The notes beneath the pieces are model-generated. The model saw nothing but the letters and a program-made list of their open reading frames with translations, was not told the DNA's origin and did not search any database. A DNA stretch of 43,794 nucleotides from Amycolatopsis anabasis (GTDB lineage: Bacteria > Actinomycetota > Actinomycetes > Mycobacteriales > Pseudonocardiaceae). Position numbers and translations under genes: made by a program. Every line of letters begins with the position of its first letter. The stretch's first letter is position 1. Positions 16,399-23,919 of the stretch are shown here, piece by piece. The stretch spans positions 1 to 43,794 of the forward strand of contig NZ_VTHK01000067.1 in the NCBI RefSeq assembly GCF_009765355.1. Reading direction: 5' to 3'.

Positions 16399-16866
16399 AT
16401 GATCGTGAGTGACGTGCGCGGGCTGTTGCCTGTTCAGGAGGTCTACGCCCTTTGGTACCGGTGCGTGATCGACGGGTTCGACCACGCGGTGAGGGACGAG
16501 AGCTTCGCGCGTGGCTTGCACGATGGGCAGGGCCGCTATGAGGCGATCTGCGGGCACACGGTCCTGATCGGCTCCACCCTGTTGCCGCCGGGCGCGCAGT
16601 GCCCGCGTTGTTGTGCCTACCTGCGGGCGCTTGCCTCGCTGCCGATTGTTGAAGCGCGGATACGTCCGCATCGGCACCGCAAGCCGAGCCGATTGCGCCG
16701 GTTGTTTCAGCCGCCTAAGCCCCCGGTCGTCCCATCGCGACGAGTCCCGCGCATGGCGACGGTCCCCGTTCCCCGGGACGGCCGGGCCTCAACCCCGGTA
16801 GGCGCGGATTCCTCCCCGAGGGTTTTCGCGTCTACCGGTTCCACTCCCGGCGGGGGTGCGCGGTGA
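16399..16866 (+). CDS. AICE protein with Cys zinc-finger-like motif
   Basis: 155 aa from ATG 16399; GTG 16405 has better spacing to the GGAG at 16393. The first 85 residues (VQEVYALWYRCVIDGFDHAVRD, then ICGHTV and CPRCCAYL) resemble proteins recurrent in Pseudonocardiaceae elements, with a possible CxH...CxxC metal site. The C-terminal half is Pro/Arg-rich and probably disordered. It is the first of three plus-strand genes; its stop overlaps the next start (GTGA). Function unknown; a DNA-binding or accessory role is possible. Confidence 0.65.
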   Translation: MIVSDVRGLLPVQEVYALWYRCVIDGFDHAVRDESFARGLHDGQGRYEAICGHTVLIGSTLLPPGAQCPRCCAYLRALASLPIVEARIRPHRHRKPSRLRRLFQPPKPPVVPSRRVPRMATVPVPRDGRASTPVGADSSPRVFASTGSTPGGGAR

Positions 16867-17447
16867 GCATGCGACTGTTGATCGCGCGCCCGCTGCCGGG
16901 CGTAGGGGAACGTCAGCGGAAGATCCACCTGTTCCCGGTCCCGGCCGACGGACCGATCCCGGATCGGTTGAAGGCCCTGTGTCCGGCCGTGTTCGAGCGC
17001 GATCAGCTCGAGGAACTCGGCGCGGTGTCCGGGATGCCGTGCGAGATCTGCTTGAGCCTCTCGCAAGGGGAAGGCGGCGACCCCGGTACGGCCGTTGCGA
17101 CGTCGCCCGGTCCACCGAGCGATGAGGTTGCCGAGCGGCTGACGGTGATTGAGGGCCTTGTGCAGCGCATCGCGGGGCAGGTCGAGCATCTGAGCAAGGC
17201 AATGGCTGTAGGGGTTGCTGCGCTCACGGGTCGGCGGATCGAGGATCGAGATCTGTTGGAGGCAGCCCGCAAGGTGAAGATCCGGCTCAATCACTTGCAC
17301 ACGGATCTCCTCGTACCGCATGAGGGGCAGCAGGCGGAGGAGTTGCGGCGGGTGGTCGAGCAACTGATGGATCTTGCGGTGCGGCTGATGATCCGGGTAA
17401 ACGAACTGGACGAGCAAGCACTGTCCACACGCGACGACGGCGAGTGA
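16863..17447 (+). CDS. AICE hypothetical protein
   Basis: 194 aa from GTG 16863, overlapping the stop of the upstream gene; ATG 16869 is an in-frame alternative. An N-terminal part with a CEIC motif (about residue 60) precedes a helical C-terminal half (EVAERLTVIEGLVQRIAGQV, RRVVEQLMDLAVRLMIRVNE) likely to form coiled coils. Not recognised. Co-transcription with its neighbours is indicated by the overlap and a 15-nt gap. Confidence 0.6.
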   Translation: MSMRLLIARPLPGVGERQRKIHLFPVPADGPIPDRLKALCPAVFERDQLEELGAVSGMPCEICLSLSQGEGGDPGTAVATSPGPPSDEVAERLTVIEGLVQRIAGQVEHLSKAMAVGVAALTGRRIEDRDLLEAARKVKIRLNHLHTDLLVPHEGQQAEELRRVVEQLMDLAVRLMIRVNELDEQALSTRDDGE

Positions 17448-17462
17448 GCGGAGTTCGACCGA

Positions 17463-17720
17463 GTGAGCCTTGCGGAGTCCAAAGGGGTCGCACAGCAGGT
17501 TGGGCAGGAGGCGAGTCGGCTCGAGGATGTGGTCGCGCAGGTGCTGGCCGAACTGGAGGAGGCGAAGGGGCTGTTTCACGGCGAGATGGAAGGGTCCAGC
17601 AATAGCCGTGTCACCGAGGTCATGGGGTTATTCGAGCAGGCGGACACGGCGGGGCATTCGTTCATGGATGCGGTTGGAGCGATCGAGGATGAGTGCATCA
17701 ACCTCGCCAACGAAATCTGA
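17463..17720 (+). CDS. AICE small helical protein
   Basis: 85 aa from GTG 17463. Entirely helical and acidic (SRLEDVVAQVLAELEEAKGL, FMDAVGAIEDECINLANEI), about the size of WXG100-type proteins but without a WXG motif. Last gene of the three-gene plus-strand operon, right before the GTGACGGG repeats. Function unknown. Confidence 0.55.
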   Translation: MSLAESKGVAQQVGQEASRLEDVVAQVLAELEEAKGLFHGEMEGSSNSRVTEVMGLFEQADTAGHSFMDAVGAIEDECINLANEI

Positions 17721-17849
17721 CCCGCTCGCCCGGCCCGAGCCAGACGGCGGTCGGCCGTCCGATGCCCACGCGAAGCTGGCTCACCGTAGGTCTGTGACAC
17801 CTCCGCGAGGTGACTCCGAGCCGGGGATTTCACGGCTGTTTCGGCCAGT

Positions 17850-17973
17850 GTGACGGGGTTGGGTGCTACCCGTCACACCCGTCACAACCATGGTTTGCGC
17901 AGGTCGGGGCATGGATGTACCCGTCACGCCGGGTGTGACGGCGTGACGGGTACGTGAGACGGGTTGTGACGGG
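17850..17973. repeat. Cluster of GTGACGGG repeats: candidate clt (TraB-binding locus)
   Basis: The 8-mer GTGACGGG or its complement occurs at 17850, 17869, 17878, 17920, 17943 and 17966, with a one-mismatch copy at 17935. Two 14-bp arms (17917-17930, 17940-17953) are perfect inverted repeats. The cluster abuts the traB stop (17974). In Streptomyces plasmids such as pSVH1, the clt next to traB carries 8-bp repeats bound by the TraB winged helix. The same role is inferred here; the inverted pair may also act as a bidirectional terminator. Confidence 0.65.
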
Positions 17974-20193
17974 TTAGGTGTCCTCGTCGACCACCTCCGC
18001 ATCCTGGATCGTGCCGTCGCGGCACCGCTCGATCGCGGCGCGGAGATCGGCGGTGAAGTAGCCGCGTATCTGGCGGGTGCGGCCGTCTTCGGTGGGCACG
18101 CGGTTGCGTTCGGAGCGGCAGCCGAGTTCGCCCATCTGCCGCCCGAACGCGGTCGCGTCCACCTCGAGCGCGGCGACCAGTTCGGCGGTCGGCACGAACT
18201 CCCAGCCGTCGAGGTCGTCACCGAGGTAGTCCACAACGGACGCGAGCGGTTCGGGCAACTCGACCGGCGGGGCCGCCGGTTCCGGCGCGCTGCTGGCGGT
18301 GCCGGTGCCGATGGCTTTGGCCACGGCTGCGTGGTCGAGCGCGAGGTGATTGTCCTGCCCGGCCGCGTGGCCGGTCAGGGTGTTCTCCGCCTCGCGCGCC
18401 GCCCGGCCCTGCTGGCAGATGGCCTGCCAGTCCTCGTTGGGCATGTAGTAGGTCCGGACGGTCATGGCTAGCACATCGGCCCCGGCTTGGGTTTCCCCAT
18501 CTGGGCGCAGGATGCCTACGCCTTTGTGCGAGGGCAGCAGGCGGCTGGAGTCGAAGCCCCGGGTGTTCATCTGCTCGCCGAGCACGATGTTGCTGTCCCT
18601 CCAATCCATCACGCGCAGGGCGAACCGAGACCCGAGCACCGCGCGCAACCCCGGCGGGATGGTCTTGGAGTCCGGGCGTTGCGTGGCGAGCACGAGCACG
18701 ATCCCGGCCGCCGGTCCCTTCTTCGCCAACCACGTGAGCAGCTCGCCGATGTACTCGCCCGCGGTGAGCTTCTTCCCTTCCACCGCAACGGGTTCACGGC
18801 TCTCGAGCGGTGTCTGCACCTCGTCGACGAAGATCGCGGTGATCGGCATGTTCAGCGTCCGGTCACGCGAGATCTCCGGGGTGATCTTCGACTCCGGGCA
18901 GATCGTGTCGTCGAGTTCCTGCATCCGCCGGTACCGGCCTTGCACCTCGCCGACCAGTTCGACCAGCCAGTCTTTGAGGGCCAGGACGTGTTCGGGTTCG
19001 TCGCCGGACATGAACCGGTGCGCCACCTGCTTGGCGGCTACCCAGTCCTTGCCCGCCTTGAAATCCGCCACGTAGAGCCGGGTGTGCGGGTCCAGGATCA
19101 ACCCGGCCGCTGGCAGCCGGGCGGCGAACGTCTTGCCCTGGCGGGGGATCGCCCCGATCAGGAGCGAGGTCCACACCAACGGCAGGTCGATCCGCCGGTC
19201 CCGGGCGTCCCGGCCGAACGGCACCGGCCGCCACGCATCCCACCGCGCCGCACCGAGCAACGGTGTCCGCAACGGTGGCGAGCCGTAGGGGTCTTCGTCG
19301 GCCACCCACATGGCCACCCGCCCGGCGTGTCCGCCGTTGCCGCGCACGCGTTCCACGATCAGTTGGATTTCGTCGACCGCGAGCGCGGAGGCGAGGGCCT
19401 CCCGGTTTTTGACCACGTCGGCTGCCTTGCGGGTGGCGGGCAGGTCGACCGTGATCGCCCACCCGTCGCCGACGCGGGTCGCCCGTTCGACCAGCCGGAG
19501 TGACTCGTCCTTGCCGATCAGCTTCGCGTCCCGGAACGCGTCCACCAACACTTGCGGGTCCATGGTCCACGTGAGGGTGCGCGGTCCCGCTAGTGCGGGT
19601 TTGCGGCCGGGGCTGCCGTCCTTGCGGCGGCCCAGAATCGCCAGCGCGACCGACGCGACGGCCCCGGCGATCCACAGTGGCCGGTCACCGTCGAGCAGCT
19701 CGCCGACCAGTCCGGCGACCAGCACGGCCACGAGCACCGCGCCGGTGACCTTCCACCGGAACAGGGTCAGCTCCCGGATCTCGGTGAACTTGTCGGCGAG
19801 CTTCTCCGACTCCTCGGCCGCCTCCCGGTAATCCCGCACGGTCACCCAGCGGCGCCAGATCCGGACGGCGGTCACCAGCCCGCGCAGCACCGCGAGGGTG
19901 TATCGCCACGGCGAGCGCAGCACCGCGACCACGAGATCCTTCCCGGCCTGCACCGCCTGTGCTCGGGTCTTGAGGGACACGGGCACGCGCGGCGAGCGCT
20001 GCCACCACGACACGAATCGCCGCCACCGTGTCCGCTGCTGGCGGGTCGTGGTGGGGCCGTCGTCGACCAGTTCACCGTCCAGGATCGGCTCAGCCGTCTG
20101 AACGTCCCGTCCGACTGTGCGCACGGGCACCGCGCCACCGTTCGCGCTCCCGGCCGGTCCGGTGTTCACAGGGGTGGTGTTCTCCTCGTTCAT
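17974..20193 (-). CDS. traB: TraB-type FtsK/SpoIIIE DNA translocase
   Basis: 739 aa, ATG 20193 overlapping the upstream stop (ATGA). Layout: basic N terminus, two TM segments (about 149-167 and 173-190), FtsK ATPase with Walker A GAIPRQGKT (about 347-355), Walker B AIFVDEVQ (about 453-460) and LVLATQRP, and a C-terminal winged-helix-like part (about 655-725). In Streptomyces and AICEs this single protein moves double-stranded DNA into the recipient and recognises clt through its winged helix. Last gene of a five-gene overlapping operon and directly followed by the GTGACGGG cluster. Confidence 0.9.
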   Translation of the reverse strand: MNEENTTPVNTGPAGSANGGAVPVRTVGRDVQTAEPILDGELVDDGPTTTRQQRTRWRRFVSWWQRSPRVPVSLKTRAQAVQAGKDLVVAVLRSPWRYTLAVLRGLVTAVRIWRRWVTVRDYREAAEESEKLADKFTEIRELTLFRWKVTGAVLVAVLVAGLVGELLDGDRPLWIAGAVASVALAILGRRKDGSPGRKPALAGPRTLTWTMDPQVLVDAFRDAKLIGKDESLRLVERATRVGDGWAITVDLPATRKAADVVKNREALASALAVDEIQLIVERVRGNGGHAGRVAMWVADEDPYGSPPLRTPLLGAARWDAWRPVPFGRDARDRRIDLPLVWTSLLIGAIPRQGKTFAARLPAAGLILDPHTRLYVADFKAGKDWVAAKQVAHRFMSGDEPEHVLALKDWLVELVGEVQGRYRRMQELDDTICPESKITPEISRDRTLNMPITAIFVDEVQTPLESREPVAVEGKKLTAGEYIGELLTWLAKKGPAAGIVLVLATQRPDSKTIPPGLRAVLGSRFALRVMDWRDSNIVLGEQMNTRGFDSSRLLPSHKGVGILRPDGETQAGADVLAMTVRTYYMPNEDWQAICQQGRAAREAENTLTGHAAGQDNHLALDHAAVAKAIGTGTASSAPEPAAPPVELPEPLASVVDYLGDDLDGWEFVPTAELVAALEVDATAFGRQMGELGCRSERNRVPTEDGRTRQIRGYFTADLRAAIERCRDGTIQDAEVVDEDT

Positions 20194-21101
20194 GACGCAC
20201 CCCCGTTCCCCGGTTCGGCCGGTCCGTCGGGCTGGGCGATCTCGGCGGCGAGGGTCGCCGCCAGACGGGACGACAGTCCCCTCGAGCAGTCGGTGACCTG
20301 CCGGACCCATGCCGGGGTGACCACCACACCGGGCGTCCATGCCTGCCGGGCGTCGGCGAGGTACTCGCCGAACAGCTTCCGCCGCGCAGCCGCCTTACCC
20401 CGGCGCGCCCGACGCGGACGAGGCTCGTGAACGCGCCCGGCCGCGCCGTGGTCGGCGTTCACCGAGCCGGCCGGAGCCATCCGGCGAGCCGCCTCGGTGA
20501 ACGCGACCGTCACCGCCTCGGTGAGCTTGTCCCGCAGATCGGTCACCGCCTCGGCGGCGGCGAACACGATCAGCGGCGGCACCGAGTGCAGCACCACCCC
20601 CGCCACCGACCCGGCCGCGAACGACGACCACGTATTCATCACGTACGTGGCCGACAGGGTGAGCCACTTCGCGCACCGCACCCACCGGCCGGTGTGGACC
20701 TGGTACCGCGCGGTCACCTGCTCGGCGCGCAGGATCGCCAGCAGCACCAGCGACACCATGGGGTCCAGCAGCCAGGCGGTGAGCCACGGCAGCGACCAGG
20801 TTGCCGAACCGGCGGCGGCGAACCACTGGACGTTGGCCATGGTGAACGCGAGGCCGAGCACGATCCCGGCCCAGCACAACCGGTCTACTTGCGTGCGGAC
20901 CCGTTCGACCCGCAGCGCCACCACGTCCGGATGCGTCTGATACGCCCGGACCTGGGCCGCCTCGGCGGCATCCTGCGCCAACTTCTGCGCCCGGCTGAGC
21001 GGCACGTGCCGCGCATCCTGTGGGCTGGCGGGGGTGGCGGGTGGCCGCCCAGAGGCGGCCACCCCTTCCCACACCACACCAGCGGTTTCCCGACTGGTCA
21101 T
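20190..21101 (-). CDS. Spd/DUF2637-like membrane protein
   Basis: 303 aa from ATG 21101 (GTG 21104 possible). Four or so hydrophobic segments lie in the middle (LCWAGIVLGLAFTMANVQWF, LTAWLLDPMVSLVLLAILRA, TYVMNTWSSFAAGSVAGVV, VPPLIVFAAAEAV), followed by a basic cytoplasmic tail (RPRRARRGKAAARRK) and a short helical domain. Its overlap with spdB-like and traB genes points to the intramycelial plasmid-spreading apparatus. DUF2637 membership is tentative. Confidence 0.65.
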   Translation of the reverse strand: MTSRETAGVVWEGVAASGRPPATPASPQDARHVPLSRAQKLAQDAAEAAQVRAYQTHPDVVALRVERVRTQVDRLCWAGIVLGLAFTMANVQWFAAAGSATWSLPWLTAWLLDPMVSLVLLAILRAEQVTARYQVHTGRWVRCAKWLTLSATYVMNTWSSFAAGSVAGVVLHSVPPLIVFAAAEAVTDLRDKLTEAVTVAFTEAARRMAPAGSVNADHGAAGRVHEPRPRRARRGKAAARRKLFGEYLADARQAWTPGVVVTPAWVRQVTDCSRGLSSRLAATLAAEIAQPDGPAEPGNGGAS

Positions 21102-21427
21102 CACCGATCACCCCGGCCCCGCTTGCTGGGCAGATCGGTGACTGTCAACGCGCGGGTGAGCACGAACGCGGCGATCAGGTCCGGCAACCCGAGCACCACA
21201 AACCGCAACGTCAACTCATCCAGCCTGGTGAACACCAGCCACTGAACACCGACCATCGCGGCCGCCATCAGCACGACCCGCCCGGCCAGTGACACGCCCC
21301 GAGCGCTCGCTCGAGCGAGGTCGGCCGCTCGGCGAGCTCGGCGAGTGCCGAGCCGCCACATCATCACGACCAGCAGCAGCGCACCGGCCCCGGCGAGCAC
21401 CTGAGTGGGGGTCAAGTCGACCGTCAT
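21101..21427 (-). CDS. SpdB-like small membrane protein
   Basis: 108 aa, ATG 21427 overlapping the whiB-like stop. Two or three TM segments (VLAGAGALLLVVMMWRL, GRVVLMAAAMVGVQWLVF, VLGLPDLIAAFVLTRAL) separated by a basic loop. Size, topology and position before traB match spread proteins of actinomycete conjugative elements. Two GTGACGG-type 8-mers lie at its 5' end (21430-21437, 21451-21458). Confidence 0.65.
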   Translation of the reverse strand: MTVDLTPTQVLAGAGALLLVVMMWRLGTRRARRAADLARASARGVSLAGRVVLMAAAMVGVQWLVFTRLDELTLRFVVLGLPDLIAAFVLTRALTVTDLPSKRGRGDR

Positions 21428-21771
21428 GGCCCGTCACCCCCTTCCGGGTTGTGACGGCGTGTCCGCCATGCGCGGTGCACTTCGCGTCGGTCGGTGTCGG
21501 CGAGTGCTCCCCACACCCCGACCGTGTTCTCTCCTGCCGTGCGCAGCTCCAGCTCGAGGCATTCGTTCTGGACCGGGCAGCCAGCGCACATCCGCGCGGC
21601 CAGCTCCCGGTCCGGGGTGTCCTCACCGGACAGTTCCGGCATCTCGGACCGGTCGAACGCCCAGAAACACAAGCCGTCGCGGGTCACCACCTCGGCGAGC
21701 ACATCCTCCGGAACGGCCGCGTACCGGTCGAGCCGAGCAGCAATCTCCTCGTAGTCGTCTCGGTTCACCAC
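21424..21771 (-). CDS. WhiB-family Fe-S transcription factor
   Basis: 115 aa from GTG 21771 (or the adjacent GTG 21768). The four cluster ligands are present: C35, C62, C65 and C71 (CAGCPVQNEC), plus the GVWGA turn (about 85-89) and a basic C terminus (RAWRTRRH). WhiB proteins bind a [4Fe-4S] cluster and usually act through the housekeeping sigma factor. Within the tra operon, it probably tunes element gene expression in response to redox or stress state (inference). Confidence 0.9.
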   Translation of the reverse strand: MVNRDDYEEIAARLDRYAAVPEDVLAEVVTRDGLCFWAFDRSEMPELSGEDTPDRELAARMCAGCPVQNECLELELRTAGENTVGVWGALADTDRREVHRAWRTRRHNPEGGDGP

Positions 21772-22046
21772 GACGCACCCCCAGTCGCCTGCGCGACCTC
21801 ACGGGCGGTGCGCCACTCGGCAACCATCCGAGCCGGGTCAACGCAGCCGCCGGATTCGGCCGCCTCGGCGATCAGCCGATCGAGCGCGGCCGCCGGAACC
21901 ACATAGCGGGTCCGAACTCGAACGGCAGGGAAGGCGTCTTCCCTGATCGCCCGGTAGAGGGTGGACGGATCGACACGCACAATGCGCGCCGCTTCTTTGA
22001 CCGTGTAGAACGCCGGAGAACCGGCATTAGGCATAGCGGTACTCAT
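21765..22046 (-). CDS. HTH protein, Xis/MerR-like
   Basis: 93 aa, ATG 22046 preceded by AAGGAA. FYTVKEAARIVRVDPSTLYR followed by AIREDAFPAVRVRTRYVVP is an excisionase-type winged HTH (HTH_17). It is the first gene of the tra operon, overlapping whiB. It may be the excisionase despite being 2.5 kb from int, or a transcription factor of the operon. Confidence 0.75.
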   Translation of the reverse strand: MSTAMPNAGSPAFYTVKEAARIVRVDPSTLYRAIREDAFPAVRVRTRYVVPAAALDRLIAEAAESGGCVDPARMVAEWRTAREVAQATGGASW

Positions 22047-22092
22047 GAAGGATTTCCTTAGTTCGAAGAAGACTATTTCAGCGGTCTAATCA

Positions 22093-22192
22093 CGCTGATA
22101 TCAGCGCACACAAGGGCGCGAATGGTCCAAATGCGCGACGCGGACTCGGCCCTGCGCCGCGGAATCGACTCAGGCGCTAATGTCAGCGCTGA
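22093..22192. promoter_or_regulatory. Divergent control region with two related palindromes
   Basis: CGCTGATATCAGCG (22093-22106) and TCAGCGCTGA (22183-22192) are perfect palindromes sharing the TCAGC half-site. The first lies upstream of the tra operon, the second overlaps the first codons of the divergent XRE gene, so an autoregulatory XRE repressor controlling both directions is plausible. Confidence 0.5.
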
Positions 22193-22602
22193 GGCGGAGC
22201 ACGGAGGAATACTTGTCCGAGAATTGGTCGGCGGTCGCGAAGGCCATCAACGAGCGCGCGAACGAGCTCGGATTGCGGCAGCGCGAGTTGGCTGAGCGGT
22301 CGCAGGTTTCGCAAGCGATCGTGCGCGAGTTGCAGCACAACACGGTGCAGCGCCGCCGAAGCGATCGAACGCTCGAGGCGCTCTCGCTGGCGCTCGACTG
22401 GCACCCGCAGCACCTGCTGGCCCTGCTGTACGACCGCAGGCCGCCTGCTCTCGGCGAGCCGCGAGAGGACATGGAAGATGCCGTCTCGGCTCGCCTGGCC
22501 GTGATAGAGGATCGGCTGACCGGCATAACCGAGCAACTCGCAGCGCTGAGAGCTGACCTCGCCGCAGTCCTCGACCAGACCGGCCGTCGAGGGCCGGGGT
22601 AG
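22180..22602 (+). CDS. XRE-family HTH regulator
   Basis: 140 aa from ATG 22180. HTH at about residues 15-70 (LRQRELAERSQVSQAIVREL, SLALDWHPQHL), then a short coiled-coil tail (SARLAVIEDRLTGITEQLA) likely for dimerisation. Divergent from the tra operon and flanked by palindromes, it is the best candidate for the KorA-like repressor of transfer. Ends before a stem-loop at 22656. Confidence 0.8.
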   Translation: MSALRRSTEEYLSENWSAVAKAINERANELGLRQRELAERSQVSQAIVRELQHNTVQRRRSDRTLEALSLALDWHPQHLLALLYDRRPPALGEPREDMEDAVSARLAVIEDRLTGITEQLAALRADLAAVLDQTGRRGPG

Positions 22603-22655
22603 GCGTCGAATGCTTGGCGACACGCGGCGCTCTCTTGGCGTAGTCGCTGGGGGCT

Positions 22656-22688
22656 TGCCGTTTCCGTTCATGGCTCAAGGAAACGGCA
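22656..22688 (+). terminator. Stem-loop after the XRE gene
   Basis: TGCCGTTTCC (22656-22665) and GGAAACGGCA (22679-22688) form perfect 10-bp arms with a 13-nt loop, about 55 nt after the XRE stop. No U tract. Confidence 0.55.
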
Positions 22689-22731
22689 GCGAGAGAGGTT
22701 TTCGCAGGTGGCTCAAGTTAACCGCGGTGCT

Positions 22732-22750
22732 ATTAACTGCAATTAACTGC
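22732..22750. promoter_or_regulatory. Tandem ATTAACTGC upstream of HTH-TPR regulator 2
   Basis: ATTAACTGC at 22732-22740 and 22742-22750, exactly 10 bp apart, in an AT-rich island 36-54 bp before the start of the regulator. Possible operator or promoter element. Confidence 0.35.
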
Positions 22751-22785
22751 GCAGGTCAGGCCGGTTATTTTGGCGGGTGTCACTG

Positions 22786-23919
22786 ATGGCTGCGACAAAG
22801 CTTCAGGCCGTGCGGAGGCAACTCGACTACAAGGCCGATGAGGTCATCCGTATGTTGCTCAGCCGCGCCGAGTCACTCGGCATTGCGGTGATGTCCGGTA
22901 CGAGCCTGAAAACCAAGCTGTCACGTTGGGAGAACGGGCACGAGTCGGTCAGTGCCCCGTATCGGCGTCTGTTCCGAGACGTGTACGGCCGGACGAATGA
23001 GGAACTGGGCTTTCCGTTCGAAGAAGACGACGGCGAGGCAGAGGAACTGCTCTCCCGGATCGTCGTGGCGACCACTGTCGACGCTTCGATTGTGGAGGCG
23101 TTCCAACAGCAGGTCGAACAGGCGCGCAATGTCGACCAGCGGTTCGGCGGCGTGACCATGCTCGACCAGCTACGCAGCCTGATCGCCCAAGTCGAGGAGT
23201 TGTTACGGTTCAGCACGTCTGGCGGGCAGCGCGAGGCACTGGCCCGCGTGTTGACGGACGCGTCCACATTGGCCGGTTGGCAAGCGTTGGACCGGAACGC
23301 TCACCGGCAAGCATGGGACCACCACGAGACGGCCAAGAGGGCCGCCCGAGAGGCGCGCTCCCCGCAACAGTTGGCGCATGCTCTTGCTCAACAGGCGTTC
23401 ATCCTGGTGGACATGGGCCGCGCTGACCTAGCCGTTGACCAACTCGGCGAGGCAAGGGCACTCGCCCAACACTCCGCGCCAGACCTGCTGAGAGCATGGC
23501 TCGCTGCGGCACACGGCGAAGGACTCGCGGCGACCGGCCAGCGAGACGACGCACTACGCGCGTTCGACGCGGCGAGCACGCTGCTACCGAACAATCCGGA
23601 AGATCCCGCATTGCCGTTCTTGTTCCTCGGTGGGGTACACCTGGACCGATGGCGCGGGAATGCTCTGAGCCAACTCGGCGAGCCAGCCGCGATCGACCAA
23701 CTCACCAAGGCGCTGCCCCTCCTGCCACCGAGGTTCGTGCGCGCCAGGACTGGAATGCTGGTCGACCTCGCGTTCGCGAGTGCCGCTGCCGGTGATCGGG
23801 ACGCGGCATTGGCCCACGCACGAGAGGCTCGCCGGTTGGCGTTACAGATCAGGTCGGATCGACAGTTACGTCGTCTCGGTCGGTTGATCCTGCCCACCGG
23901 CACTGGCCGGACCGCGTGA
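22786..23919 (+). CDS. HTH-TPR regulator 2 of the AICE
   Basis: 377 aa from ATG 22786 (GTG 22777 possible). XRE-like N terminus (TSLKTKLSRWENGHESVSAP, about 30-60) and a TPR region (TLAGWQALDRNAHRQAWDHH, LLRAWLAAAHGEGLAATGQR). It shares many blocks with regulator 1 (LAGWQALD, LLRAWLAAAHGE, FDAA, LPP..TRA), so the two arose by duplication or by capture of related genes. The 3' end overlaps the convergent Nudix gene by 54 bp, so transcripts would be mutually antisense. Confidence 0.78.
   Translation: MAATKLQAVRRQLDYKADEVIRMLLSRAESLGIAVMSGTSLKTKLSRWENGHESVSAPYRRLFRDVYGRTNEELGFPFEEDDGEAEELLSRIVVATTVDASIVEAFQQQVEQARNVDQRFGGVTMLDQLRSLIAQVEELLRFSTSGGQREALARVLTDASTLAGWQALDRNAHRQAWDHHETAKRAAREARSPQQLAHALAQQAFILVDMGRADLAVDQLGEARALAQHSAPDLLRAWLAAAHGEGLAATGQRDDALRAFDAASTLLPNNPEDPALPFLFLGGVHLDRWRGNALSQLGEPAAIDQLTKALPLLPPRFVRARTGMLVDLAFASAAAGDRDAALAHAREARRLALQIRSDRQLRRLGRLILPTGTGRTA

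Noticed and set aside
17463..17720. 85-aa protein as a WXG100 (ESX) secreted protein
   Set aside because: Size and helicity fit, but there is no WXG motif and no type VII secretion genes in the window.
17917..17953. 14-bp inverted repeat as an origin of replication
   Set aside because: No rep gene nearby and the arms are made of the same 8-mer found in direct copies; clt or terminator is the simpler reading.
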